Source of the DNA: Burkholderiales bacterium 70-64
GTDB lineage: Bacteria > Pseudomonadota > Gammaproteobacteria > Burkholderiales > Burkholderiaceae_E
NCBI GenBank assembly: GCA_001898645.1
Contig: MKUQ01000033.1
Span: forward strand, 102,205-166,204
DNA: 64,000 nucleotides
Reading direction: 5' to 3'
Position 1 is the stretch's first letter, and each line of letters opens with the position of its first letter. The notes beneath the pieces were generated by a model. The model had not been told where the DNA came from and ran no database searches. It saw nothing but the letters and a program-made list of their open reading frames with translations. Of the stretch, positions 54,599-63,296 are shown piece after piece. The position numbers and the translations under genes are program-made.

Positions 54599-55798
54599 AT
54601 GGCCAAGGAGTTGGGGAAGATGGAAGTTCGAGAGCGTTTCGATGACCTGGCCTTCTCGGTCGCCTGGCCACCGAGCGTCACCTTCGGGGCGGGAACCGCG
54701 AAGAGCCTCGGCGCGCGCGCGCGCGCGATGGGGGCAAGCCGGGCTCTGCTCGTCACCGACGCGGGCCTCGCGGCGATCGGCCTCGCCGACAGGGTCGCGG
54801 GCCATCTCCGGGCGGCCGGGGTGCAGACGGACGTCTTCGCGAAGGTCAGGCCCAACCCGACCATGTCCGAGGTCACCGAGGGCGTCGCGCTGATGAAGGA
54901 GCAGGGCCACGATTTCATCGTCGCGCTCGGCGGAGGCAGCTCGATCGACGCATCCAAGGTCATGTCGATGCAGATGCTTTCGGGCAGGAGCATCCAGGAG
55001 ATCGAGGCCAAGGGGGTCGACGACGCGCCCGGCACGCCCCTGGGCTTCATCGCGGTGCCGACCACGGCAGGCACCGGCAGCGAGGCCACGACGGGCGCGC
55101 TGGTGAAGGACGACAGCGGCAAGAAGTACCTCGTGCGCAGCGTTCGCTGCCGGCCCGCGCAGGCCATCCTCGATCCGGAGCTGACCCTCAGCGTGCCCGC
55201 GCGCATGACGGCATCGACCGGCATGGACGCCTTCATCCACGCGCTCGGTTCCTACACCAACGTCCAGGTCAACCCGATCGGCGACATCTGCGCCCAGGAG
55301 GCGATCCGGCTGGTGAGCCGCAATCTCGCGCGGGCGATCGCCGACGGCAGCGACCTGTCGGCGCGCAGCGCCATGATGCTGGGCAGCCATCTCGCGGGGA
55401 TCGCGATCTCGCTCAAGGGCAACGACGCGATCCACGGGCTGAGCACGGCGGTCGAATCGCTCGTCGACTGCACGCACGGCGAGAGCCTGAGCGCCCTGAT
55501 GCCCCATGTCCTGCGCTTCAACCGCGAAGCGGCCGCCGCGCGCTATGCGCAGATCGCGCGGCTGATGGGCCGCGACGTCGAGGGGATGAGTGCCTTCGAG
55601 GCGGCCGCCGTCGGCATCGAAGCCATGATCGGCCTTCGCGATGCGGCGGGCACGTGCCGCAGGCTGGGCGACCTCGGCATCCGGGCCGAGATGACCGAGC
55701 GGCTCACCGAGATGGCCGCGAAGGGGCGCTCCACGCTGATCAACTGCCGCAAGCCGGAGCGCGGCGAGATCGCCGAGCTGTACCGGGCGGCAATCTGA
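54599..55798 (+). CDS. Iron-containing alcohol dehydrogenase family protein
   Basis: A 399-residue group III alcohol dehydrogenase. LVTDAGLAAIGL and IVALGGGSSIDASKVMSM bind NAD, PTTAGTGSEATTGALV is the family signature, and metal ligands come from TGMDAFIHALGSYT, IHGLSTAVE and DCTHGESLSALMPHVL. It oxidises an alcohol or reduces an aldehyde or keto acid. ATG 54599 is 8 nt after the MmgE/PrpD stop; ATG 54620 is an alternative. The stop overlaps the next start by one base. Confidence 0.87.
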   Translation: MAKELGKMEVRERFDDLAFSVAWPPSVTFGAGTAKSLGARARAMGASRALLVTDAGLAAIGLADRVAGHLRAAGVQTDVFAKVRPNPTMSEVTEGVALMKEQGHDFIVALGGGSSIDASKVMSMQMLSGRSIQEIEAKGVDDAPGTPLGFIAVPTTAGTGSEATTGALVKDDSGKKYLVRSVRCRPAQAILDPELTLSVPARMTASTGMDAFIHALGSYTNVQVNPIGDICAQEAIRLVSRNLARAIADGSDLSARSAMMLGSHLAGIAISLKGNDAIHGLSTAVESLVDCTHGESLSALMPHVLRFNREAAAARYAQIARLMGRDVEGMSAFEAAAVGIEAMIGLRDAAGTCRRLGDLGIRAEMTERLTEMAAKGRSTLINCRKPERGEIAELYRAAI

Positions 55799-57288
55799 TG
55801 ACGGCGGAGCTCAAGACGATGAAGCGAGAGGATGTCCTTCGTTCCGGCCCCTACCCGATGCTGATCGGCGGCAAGGAAGTGCCGAGCATCTCCGGAAAGA
55901 CCTTCGCCACCTTCGACCCCTCCAACGGCAGGAAGCTCGCCGACGTCTACGAGGCGGGGCCCGAAGACGTCGAGCGGGCGGTCGCCGCGGCCCACGGGGC
56001 GTTTCACGGACCCTGGCGCGGCGTGCTGCCGCGCGATCGGTCGCGCATGCTGCTCGAGCTGGCCCGTCTGCTGGAGTCGCGGGTCGAGGCGCTGTCGTGG
56101 TTGGAGTGCTACGACGCCGGAAAGCCCATCGCGGCCTCCAGGGCGTGGCTCGCCGGCGCGCCGTCCACCCTCGAGTACTACGCGGGCATCCTGCTCGGCC
56201 TGGCGGGCGAGACGCTCGAGGTCTCCGACCGGACGCTGCTCGACTTCACCATGCGCGAGCCGCTGGGGGTGTGCGGCCTCATCGTGCCGTGGAACTTCCC
56301 GCTCAGCATCGCGCTGCTCAAGATGGCCCCGGCGCTGGCGGCGGGCAACTGCGTCGTCGTCAAGCCTTCGGAGGTCACGCCGCTTTCCACCGTGGAGCTC
56401 GGCAGCCTCATCGCGGAAGCGGGCTTCCCGCCCGGCGTGGTGAACATCGTCAACGGCCCGGGAGATCCGGTCGGCATGGCCCTGGTGCGCGACCCCAGGG
56501 TGGCCAAGGTCTCCTTCACCGGCGGCACCGCCACCGGCAAGACCATCTTCCGGGAAGCGGCCGCGACGGTGAAGCGGCTGACCCTCGAGCTCGGCGGCAA
56601 GTCGGCGTCGCTGGTGTTCGCGGACGCGAACCTCGACAAGGCCGTCGGCGTCGCCTACACCGACATGGTCCGCAACTCGGGGCAGGTGTGCGGCGCCTGC
56701 ACGCGCCTGCTGCTCGAGGAATCGATCGCCGACGCCTTCCTCGAGGCGCTGGAGGCGAAGCTGCGCGCGCTGCGCATCGGCCTCCCCGGCGACCCGGCGA
56801 CGGAGATGGGGCCGCTGGTCAGCCCGACCCAGCTCGCCCGCGTCGGCGACTACCTGCGGATCGGCGGCGACGAGGGAGCCCGCGTCCAGTCGTATTCCGA
56901 TTTGCGCGCCCGGCCCGAGCTGGCCGAGGGGTGCTACATGGCGCCGACGCTGATCCACGACGCCACCAACGCGATGAGGGTGGCGAGGGAAGAGATCTTC
57001 GGGCCCGTGCTCACGGTGATGCGCTTCAAGGGCGAGGACGAGGCCGTGCGCATCGCCAACGACTCGCGCTACGGGCTGGCGGCGTGCGCCTTCACTGGCG
57101 ATGCATCGAGGGCGATGCGGCTGGCCAGGGCGCTGAGCGCCGGAACGGTGTGCATCAACACCGGTGTCCGGTCCTCGGTGGACGCGCCCTTCGGCGGCTT
57201 CCGCGAGAGCGGCGTGGGCAAGGAGCGGGGCAGGGAAGCGCTGCTGGACGACACGCAGGTCAAGAACGTTCGCTTCGGATTGAATTGA
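55798..57288 (+). CDS. NAD-dependent aldehyde dehydrogenase
   Basis: A 496-residue aldehyde dehydrogenase. PWNFPLSIALLKMAPALAAG and KPSEVTPLS bind the cofactor, LELGGKSASLVFADANLD carries the general-base Glu, and NSGQVCGACTRLLLEES contains the nucleophile Cys298. It probably oxidises the aldehyde produced by the upstream alcohol dehydrogenase to an acid. The ATG shares one base with the upstream stop. A TctC protein follows after 29 nt. Confidence 0.9.
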   Translation: MTAELKTMKREDVLRSGPYPMLIGGKEVPSISGKTFATFDPSNGRKLADVYEAGPEDVERAVAAAHGAFHGPWRGVLPRDRSRMLLELARLLESRVEALSWLECYDAGKPIAASRAWLAGAPSTLEYYAGILLGLAGETLEVSDRTLLDFTMREPLGVCGLIVPWNFPLSIALLKMAPALAAGNCVVVKPSEVTPLSTVELGSLIAEAGFPPGVVNIVNGPGDPVGMALVRDPRVAKVSFTGGTATGKTIFREAAATVKRLTLELGGKSASLVFADANLDKAVGVAYTDMVRNSGQVCGACTRLLLEESIADAFLEALEAKLRALRIGLPGDPATEMGPLVSPTQLARVGDYLRIGGDEGARVQSYSDLRARPELAEGCYMAPTLIHDATNAMRVAREEIFGPVLTVMRFKGEDEAVRIANDSRYGLAACAFTGDASRAMRLARALSAGTVCINTGVRSSVDAPFGGFRESGVGKERGREALLDDTQVKNVRFGLN

Positions 57289-57317
57289 GGCCGTCGACAC
57301 CTCTGAAGGAGGAGAGC

Positions 57318-58328
57318 ATGAGTTCATGGGGCAAGCACTTCGCGACCCGGATCGTCTCGATCGTCGCGCTGGCGTCGAGTCTGGGCCTGGGCCTCGGCCT
57401 GGCACAGGCGCAGGCGCAGGCGCAGACCTATCCGGACAAGACCATCCACTTCGTCGTGCCGTGGCCTCCCGGAGGCGCCGCCGACATCATGGCGCGCCTG
57501 ATCGGCGAGGGTATCGCCAAGGACCTGGGGCAGAGCGTGGTGGTCGAGAACAAGGCCGGCGCCGGGGGCCTGATCGGCACCGAGCTGGTCGCGCGCTCCG
57601 CCCCCGACGGATACACGCTCGTGCTCGGCAGCACGGGGCCGAACGCGATCGCGGGCAGCCTCTATCGCAACCTGCGCTACGACCCGGTCAAGGACCTCGC
57701 GGGCGTGACCCAGATCACCGAGCTGCCTCTGCTCCTCATCGTCAGCCCGTCGCTGCCGGTCAACTCGGTGCGCGAGCTGGTCGACTACGCGAAGAAGAAC
57801 CCGGGCAAGCTGAACTTCGGATCGGTCGGCGCGGGCACGGCGCAGCACCTGACCTCGGAGATCTTCAAGGCCAAGGCGGGGATCGACATGGTCCACGTGC
57901 CCTACAAGGGCAGCGCCCCGGCCTTCACCGGGCTGGTGGGAGGCGAAGTGCAGATGCTCTTCGACAACATCCCTGCCTCGCTGGCGATGATCAAGGCGGG
58001 CAAGGTCAAGGCCATCGCGATCAGCAGCCGCACCCGTTCGCCGGCCCTGCCGGACGTCCCGACCGTGGCCGAGTCCGGCCTGCCGGGCTTCCACGTCGTC
58101 GCCTGGCAGAACATCGCGGTGCCGGCCGGCACGCCGCCGGCGATCGTCGAGCGGCTCAACAAGGAGATCGTGAAGTTCATCAACACCGACGCGATGCGCA
58201 AGCGGCTCACCGACATGGGCGCGAACGTCGTCGGCAACACGCCCGAGGAGGAAGCGCAGCGCATCCGCGACGAGGTCAGGCAGTGGGGCGAGGCCGTCGC
58301 CGCCGCGGGCGTGAAGCTCGACTACTAA
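57318..58328 (+). CDS. TctC/Bug-type substrate-binding protein
   Basis: A 336-residue periplasmic binding protein. The signal peptide contains VALASSLGLGLGLAQAQAQA, followed by TYPDKTIHFVVPWPPGGAAD, VVENKAGAGGLIG, HVPYKGSAPAFTGLVGGEVQ. An AGGAGGAG Shine-Dalgarno precedes ATG 57318. It is a second orphan TctC protein without TctAB in the window and presumably binds the substrate of this catabolic operon. It is not closely alike to the protein at 31.2 kb apart from family motifs. Confidence 0.9.
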   Translation: MSSWGKHFATRIVSIVALASSLGLGLGLAQAQAQAQTYPDKTIHFVVPWPPGGAADIMARLIGEGIAKDLGQSVVVENKAGAGGLIGTELVARSAPDGYTLVLGSTGPNAIAGSLYRNLRYDPVKDLAGVTQITELPLLLIVSPSLPVNSVRELVDYAKKNPGKLNFGSVGAGTAQHLTSEIFKAKAGIDMVHVPYKGSAPAFTGLVGGEVQMLFDNIPASLAMIKAGKVKAIAISSRTRSPALPDVPTVAESGLPGFHVVAWQNIAVPAGTPPAIVERLNKEIVKFINTDAMRKRLTDMGANVVGNTPEEEAQRIRDEVRQWGEAVAAAGVKLDY

Positions 58329-58363
58329 ACACCGCCGGCAGCGCATCCGGGAGCGGCAGGGGC

Positions 58364-59731
58364 GTGCCGGAAGGGGTGAAGGGCGCCGGCGGCGCGGTGC
58401 GGACCATCGTCGAGCCGCAGCGGCGCGTCCCCGTGGTCGCGCAGCCGGACGTGCTGGTCGTGGGCGGCGGCGCCGCGGGAATCGCCGCCGCGTGTGCGGC
58501 GGCCCGCGGCGGCGCCGCCACGCTCCTGGTCGAGCGCTTCGGCTTCCTGGGCGGCACGCTGACCGCCGTCACCCTGGGTGGATTCTGCGGAACGCATGCG
58601 ATCGTCGACGAGCGGCGGCTCGCCCGCGTCGTCGGCGGCCTCTACCTCGAGCTGGAGGACCGCCTGCGCAGGCGCGGCGCCGTCTCCGAGCCGGCCCGGC
58701 ACGGGCGCATTCTCGGGGTGCCCTACGATTCCGCGTGCCTGAAGCTCGTCGCCGACGAGATGCTCGCCGCCCACGGCGTGCCGATGCTCCTGCACAGCCG
58801 GGTCGCCGCGGTGCAGATCGAAGGGCGGCGCGTGGCCGCCGTGGTCATGGAGAACAAGGGCGGGAGGGCGGCGATCCTGCCGCGCGTCGTCGTCGACTGC
58901 TCGGGCGACGGCGACGTGGCGGTCTTCGCCGGGGCCGGATACAGCCTCGGCGACGGCGGGAAGACCCAGGCGGGCTCGACCATGTTCCGCCTCGCCGGCG
59001 TCGACACGAGCGTCGCCGGCGGGCTGACGCGCGCGCGTATCCGCGAGCTGCTCGAGCAGGCCGTGGCCGACGGCTATCCGCTTCCCCGGACGGCCACCGG
59101 CGTGCACCTCAACCCGCTCGAAGGCATCGTCCACCTCAATGTCACGAGGCTGGTGCGCGCCGACGGCAGCCCCTACGACCTCTCGGATCCGGACGACCTC
59201 ACCGAGGCCGAGCGCGTCGGGCGGGCCCAGGCCTTTCTCTACGAAGAGGTGTTCCGGCGCTACGTCCCGGGATTCGCGCAGGCGCGCATCGTCGACATCG
59301 GCGCGATGGTCGGCATCCGCGAGACCCGCCTGATCAGGGGCGAGGAAGTGCTGACGGAGGAAGCGGTGAGGAACTGCGTCAAGCCGGCCAACCGCATCGC
59401 GTGCACCGCGTGGCCGCTCGAGAAGCACGAGGGGGGCAGGGGAACCAGCTGGGAGTTCCTTCCCGACGGCGACTGCTACGGCATTCCGTACGGCTGCCTG
59501 GTCGTGAAGGGATACGAGAACCTCTTCGTGGCCGGGCGGAATCTCTCCGCCACTCACGCGGCCCAGGCCTCGGCGAGAGTGGCCGGCCCCTGCTTCGCCA
59601 TGGGCGAGGCTGCTGGAGCCGCGGCGGCGCTGGCGGTCCGGCTCGAGGTCCAGGGCCGCGAGGTCCCGATCGACGCGCTGCAGCGCTCGCTGGAGGAGCA
59701 CGGCGCCATCCTGACGCCGTGCCTCGCATGA
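58364..59731 (+). CDS. FAD-dependent oxidoreductase
   Basis: A 455-residue FAD oxidoreductase of the kind annotated only by the FAD_oxidored family. PDVLVVGGGAAGIAAACAAA is the dinucleotide motif, VVDCSGDGDVAVFAGAG a central block, FVAGRNLSATHAAQASARV and GPCFAMGEAAGAAAALAV the C-terminal FAD contact. GTG 58364 was chosen with AGGGG ahead of it; GTG 58376 and 58397 are in frame and equally possible. It is the last gene of the operon; its substrate is unknown. Confidence 0.78.
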   Translation: MPEGVKGAGGAVRTIVEPQRRVPVVAQPDVLVVGGGAAGIAAACAAARGGAATLLVERFGFLGGTLTAVTLGGFCGTHAIVDERRLARVVGGLYLELEDRLRRRGAVSEPARHGRILGVPYDSACLKLVADEMLAAHGVPMLLHSRVAAVQIEGRRVAAVVMENKGGRAAILPRVVVDCSGDGDVAVFAGAGYSLGDGGKTQAGSTMFRLAGVDTSVAGGLTRARIRELLEQAVADGYPLPRTATGVHLNPLEGIVHLNVTRLVRADGSPYDLSDPDDLTEAERVGRAQAFLYEEVFRRYVPGFAQARIVDIGAMVGIRETRLIRGEEVLTEEAVRNCVKPANRIACTAWPLEKHEGGRGTSWEFLPDGDCYGIPYGCLVVKGYENLFVAGRNLSATHAAQASARVAGPCFAMGEAAGAAAALAVRLEVQGREVPIDALQRSLEEHGAILTPCLA

Positions 59732-59747
59732 TCGATCCTGCTGCCCT

Positions 59748-59782
59748 CTCGGGACGCCGCCGGCGTTACTGCGGATCCCGAG
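59748..59782. terminator. Inverted repeat between convergent genes
   Basis: CTCGGGA (59748-59754) and TCCCGAG (59776-59782) form a perfect 7-bp stem with a 21-nt loop, which itself includes a GCCGCCGGCG inner palindrome. It lies in the 78-bp gap between the FAD oxidoreductase and the converging LysR gene. There is no T-run, so terminator function is uncertain. Confidence 0.3.
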
Positions 59783-59809
59783 GCGCCGCCCCGGGGCTCG
59801 CACCGCCCG

Positions 59810-60793
59810 TCATTTGTCCGAGGCGCCGGCGGCAGCCGGATCCTCCAGCACGGCGCGGAACGCGCGCGCCAGCGGGGAGGGCGCCCGCTCTCCGAGGTGC
59901 AGCAGGAACAGCGGGCGCACCAGGGGCAGCTTCCCCGGCCGGCGCAGCGTCGCCACCGCCCCGAGCCTGAGCAGGTCGCGCACCACGCGCGCCGGCAGGA
60001 TCGCCACGCCGATGCCGGCGGCTACTGCGTGCGCGATGCTCTCGTTGCTGCCCATCTCGATGGTGCGCGCGGGCTCGATGCCGAGCATGGTCATCGTCCG
60101 TTCGGCCACCTCGCGCGTGCCCGATCCCGCTTCGCGCTGCAGCCACGTCTGCGCCTCGAGCAGCGCGGCGTCGAGCTTTTCCGCGCGCGCCACCGCGGCA
60201 TCGGGGTGCGCGACGATGTGCAGCGGGTCGTCGCGCCAGTGCGCCGCGCGGATGCGCGCATCGGGCACCGTTCCTTCCACCAGCGCCAGGTCGATGTCGC
60301 AGTCGATCAGCGCCTGGCCCATGGTGTGCGTGTTGCCGACCCGCAGCTGCAGGTCGATCGCAGGAAAGCGCCGCAGGAACGCGGCGACGTACGCCGGCAG
60401 CCAGTAGGCCGCCACGGTCGTGCTGGCGCCCACCACCAGGCGCCCGCGCTCCAGGGCGATGCGCGCCCGCATGTCCTCGATCGCCACCCGCTCCAGGGCG
60501 AAGATGCCGCGCGCGTGCTCGAAGAGCGCCTGCCCGCTCTCGCTCAGGCGCATGTCGCGAGGCGCGCCCGCGCCGCCGCCTGCTGCCGCACGGCGGCCCG
60601 CGCCGGCGCGCTCGAAGAGGGTCAGGCCGAGCTGGTGCTCCAGCTCGCGCACCGCTTTGGACACCGCCGGCTGGCTGATGAAGAGCGACTCGGCCGCGCG
60701 CGAGAAGCTGCGCCGTTCGGCCACCGCGAAGAACACCCGTAGCAGGTGCAGGTTCAGCCGCGACGCCGGCGGAAAGGTCTCGGGACCTACCAT
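59810..60793 (-). CDS. LysR family transcriptional regulator (YeiE/CbbR-type)
   Basis: A 327-residue LysR regulator. The HTH is in RSFSRAAESLFISQPAVSKA followed by VRELEHQLGLTLFERAG. The wing is interrupted by about 17 extra residues rich in Gly, Ala and Arg (residues 62-80) before MRLSESGQALFEHA, which most LysR proteins lack. The effector domain has VVGASTTVAAYWLP. ATG 60791-60793 starts close to the conserved part; a TTG at 60811 is less likely. It is divergent from the YeiH-like gene and most likely regulates it. Confidence 0.85.
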   Translation of the reverse strand: MVGPETFPPASRLNLHLLRVFFAVAERRSFSRAAESLFISQPAVSKAVRELEHQLGLTLFERAGAGRRAAAGGGAGAPRDMRLSESGQALFEHARGIFALERVAIEDMRARIALERGRLVVGASTTVAAYWLPAYVAAFLRRFPAIDLQLRVGNTHTMGQALIDCDIDLALVEGTVPDARIRAAHWRDDPLHIVAHPDAAVARAEKLDAALLEAQTWLQREAGSGTREVAERTMTMLGIEPARTIEMGSNESIAHAVAAGIGVAILPARVVRDLLRLGAVATLRRPGKLPLVRPLFLLHLGERAPSPLARAFRAVLEDPAAAGASDK

Positions 60794-60803
60794 TTTTCGT
60801 AGG

Positions 60804-60818
60804 ATAACCAAATGTTAT
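60804..60818. promoter_or_regulatory. LysR-type binding site between lysR and yeiH
   Basis: ATAAC-CAAAT-GTTAT is a perfect interrupted palindrome and fits the LysR T-N11-A rule. It lies 11 nt upstream of the LysR ATG and about 65-105 nt before the YeiH starts. A second short palindrome, ACATATATGT, is at 60828-60837, and ATGACA at 60825-60830 is a possible -35 for yeiH. The AT-rich spacer stands out in this GC-rich region. Confidence 0.55.
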
Positions 60819-60884
60819 TCAGGCATGACATATATGTATTGTACTCATGATATATCGCCGCCTAGACTCGCAGCGAGGTCGGCG

Positions 60885-62057
60885 ATGCCGGCCCGCCTCG
60901 CTCGTCGAAAGAACGCCAACCCGATGAATCGTGCCCTGGCCGCCGTGCCGGCCCCTCTCCTGCAACGCTCGCGGGACCCCGCCTGGTGGTCCGGATGCGC
61001 GCTGGCCGCTGCGCTCGCCGCCCTGGCCATGGGCGCCGCCGAGCTGGCGTGGCTGCAGCAGCTCGGGCTGAGCGCGCTCACCCTGGCGATCGTGCTCGGC
61101 ATGGCGTGCGGCAACACCTTCTTTCCCGCCATCGCCCGGCACACCGCCAGCGGCGTCGATTTCTCCAAGAGCCTGCTGCTGCGCACCGGGATCGTCCTGT
61201 ACGGATTCCGCATCACCTTCCAGGAGGTGGCCGGCGTCGGCTGGACAGGCATCGTCATCGCCGCGTGCATGGTGACGCTGACCTTCGTGGTCGCGGTGCA
61301 GCTGGGCACGCGCGTGTTCGGGCTCGATCGCCGCACCTCCATGCTGATCGGCGCCGGCGGCGCCATCTGCGGCGCCGCGGCCGTGATGGCGACCGAGCCG
61401 GTGGTGCGCGCACGGGCGCACGAGGTCTCCGTGGCCGTGGCCACCGTGGTGGTGTTCGGCACGCTCGGCATGTTCGCCTATCCGCTGCTCTATCCCTACC
61501 TGGGCCTGTCGGAGCACGCCTACGGCGTCTTCACCGGCTCCACCGTGCACGAGGTGGCGCAGGTCGTCGTCGCGGGCCAGGCCGTGGGCGAGGGCGCGGC
61601 GGCCGCGGCGGTGATCGAGAAGATGCTGCGCGTGATGATGCTGGCGCCGTTCCTGTTGATGCTCTCGGCGCACCTGGGCCGTGACCAGGCGGAAGCGCAA
61701 GGGACGGGCTTGGGCGCAGGCTTGGGCGCGGGTGCAGGCGGGAGCACGAGTGCGGGTGGGGGCAAGGCCGCGGCGCGGCGAAGGCAGCCCATCATGATTC
61801 CCTGGTTCGCCGTGCTGTTCATCCTGGCGACCGCCGTTCACTCGTCGGGGATCCTGCCCGCCTCGCTGGTGCAGGCTCTGGTCCGGATCGACACGCTGCT
61901 GCTCGCCATGGCCATGGCCGCGCTGGGCCTGCGTACCCACGCCGGGGCGATCCGGCAGGCGGGATTCGCGCCCCTCGTGCTCGCCGCGACGCTGTTCGTC
62001 TTCCTCGTCGTCGGCGGCTACGCCGTCAACCTGATCGTCACCCACCTGCTCGGCTGA
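60885..62057 (+). CDS. yeiH: YeiH/UPF0324 family membrane protein (putative sulfate exporter)
   Basis: A 390-residue inner-membrane protein with about ten helices. SLLLRTGIVLYGFRITFQEV and LIGAGGAICGAAAVMATEPV match the UPF0324 family, as does GVFTGSTVHEVAQVVVAGQ. Family members have been proposed as sulfite/sulfate or taurine-related exporters, but the transported molecule is not settled. ATG 60885 has GAGG six nt upstream; ATG 60924 is an alternative giving 377 residues. A Gly/Ala/Ser-rich stretch of about 30 residues lies in one loop (61687-61790), longer than in usual homologues. Confidence 0.82.
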   Translation: MPARLARRKNANPMNRALAAVPAPLLQRSRDPAWWSGCALAAALAALAMGAAELAWLQQLGLSALTLAIVLGMACGNTFFPAIARHTASGVDFSKSLLLRTGIVLYGFRITFQEVAGVGWTGIVIAACMVTLTFVVAVQLGTRVFGLDRRTSMLIGAGGAICGAAAVMATEPVVRARAHEVSVAVATVVVFGTLGMFAYPLLYPYLGLSEHAYGVFTGSTVHEVAQVVVAGQAVGEGAAAAAVIEKMLRVMMLAPFLLMLSAHLGRDQAEAQGTGLGAGLGAGAGGSTSAGGGKAAARRRQPIMIPWFAVLFILATAVHSSGILPASLVQALVRIDTLLLAMAMAALGLRTHAGAIRQAGFAPLVLAATLFVFLVVGGYAVNLIVTHLLG

Positions 62058-62255
62058 AGGCCTGCGCGGGCTGCCCCTCGGGCCGGCCCGGTTCCGGATC
62101 GGATCGGATGGGGCCCGCTCCGGGTCGGCGGGTCGGATCGCCGCCGGCCGACCTCGACCGCCCGCGCAGCCGATCCCGACCGTCCGCCCCAACGGCGTTT
62201 GCGCCCCCCGAGGGCCTCTGCCAACATCCCGTCGCCCTGACTTCGGCGAACCCCC

Positions 62256-63296
62256 GTGCCGCTCTCCTCGCCCGACGCGTCGTACCCGTCCGCCGGTCCC
62301 GCGCCCGGCTCACCCGTCGAACCGCTGAAGTTCTCCGGTCGAGGCGGCGAATACTTCGGCATCTGGATCGTCAACCTGCTGCTCACGGTGCTGACGCTGG
62401 GCATCTATTCGGCCTGGGCCAAGGTGCGGCGGCTGCAGTACTTCCATCGCCACACCGCGCTCGCCGGCACGGCATTCGACTATCACGGCAAGCCGATCGC
62501 CATCCTCAAGGGCAGGGTGATCGCAGTGCTGCTGCTGGCGGCGTACGAGATCGCGATGCGGCTTTCGGTGGCGGCGGGCCTGGTCGTTGGGGCGCTGCTG
62601 GCCGCGGCACTCCCGCTGCTGCTGATGCGCTCATTGCGCTTCCGTGCCCACAACACGAGCTGGCGCGGCCTGCGCTTCGCTTTCGACGGCCAGCGCGGCG
62701 GCGCGTACAGGGTATTCTTGCTGTGGCCGGCATTGAGCGCGGTCACGCTGGGGCTGCTCGCGCCGCTGTGGCACCAGCGGATGAAGCAGTACCAGCATCG
62801 GCACCTGCGCTTCGGCGCCACCGGGTTCGGCTTCGCCGCGGGTGCGGGCGGCTTCTATCGCGTCTACCTCACGGCTCTGGTCCTGGTGCTGGGCGGCGCT
62901 CTTCTGGCCATCCTGGCGCTCCATTTCCTGGCCGGGGTGCCGCCGCAGGCCCTGGGCTTCGTGCCGGTGCTGGTGCTGCTCGCCGTGCGGCCTTACCTCA
63001 CCGCCCGGCTGCAGAACCTGGTGTGGAACGGCACCCGGCTCGGCGAACATCGCTTCGAGTCGCGCGTCGGCGCCCGCCGGCTCTACCTGATTGCTGTCAC
63101 CAACCTGATCGCCATCGTCTGCACGCTGGGGTTGTTCATTCCGTTCGCGGCGATACGCAGCGCGCGCTACCGGCTGGAATCGGTCGCGATGCTGCCGGCG
63201 GGCTCGCTGGATGAGTTCGTCGCCGGCCAGTCGAGCGAGGTCGGCGCCACCGGCGAAGGGGCGGCCGACCTGTTCGATGTCGACATCGCCCTCTGA
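62256..63296 (+). CDS. DUF898 family membrane protein
   Basis: A 346-residue membrane protein of the DUF898 (YjgN-like) family. FSGRGGEYFGIWIVNLLLTV starts the domain and ILTLGIYSAWAKVRRLQYFH-type sequence (LTLGIYSAWAKVRRLQYF) is its hallmark; related segments recur later, such as GLLAPLWHQRMKQYQHRHL and LGLFIPFAAIRSARYRLES. About six helices are present. The function is unknown. GTG 62256 opens the frame. It overlaps the following M48 protease gene by 20 nt. Confidence 0.82.
   Translation: MPLSSPDASYPSAGPAPGSPVEPLKFSGRGGEYFGIWIVNLLLTVLTLGIYSAWAKVRRLQYFHRHTALAGTAFDYHGKPIAILKGRVIAVLLLAAYEIAMRLSVAAGLVVGALLAAALPLLLMRSLRFRAHNTSWRGLRFAFDGQRGGAYRVFLLWPALSAVTLGLLAPLWHQRMKQYQHRHLRFGATGFGFAAGAGGFYRVYLTALVLVLGGALLAILALHFLAGVPPQALGFVPVLVLLAVRPYLTARLQNLVWNGTRLGEHRFESRVGARRLYLIAVTNLIAIVCTLGLFIPFAAIRSARYRLESVAMLPAGSLDEFVAGQSSEVGATGEGAADLFDVDIAL

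Noticed and set aside
53035..55236. A 733-codon minus-strand frame opposite the MmgE/PrpD and alcohol dehydrogenase genes
   Set aside because: It is antisense to two genes with clear catalytic motifs and shows no family signature.
62100..62130. GGATCGGATCGGAT short repeats after yeiH as a regulatory array
   Set aside because: The units are few, irregular and not near a recognisable promoter; they look like ordinary GC-rich low-complexity sequence.
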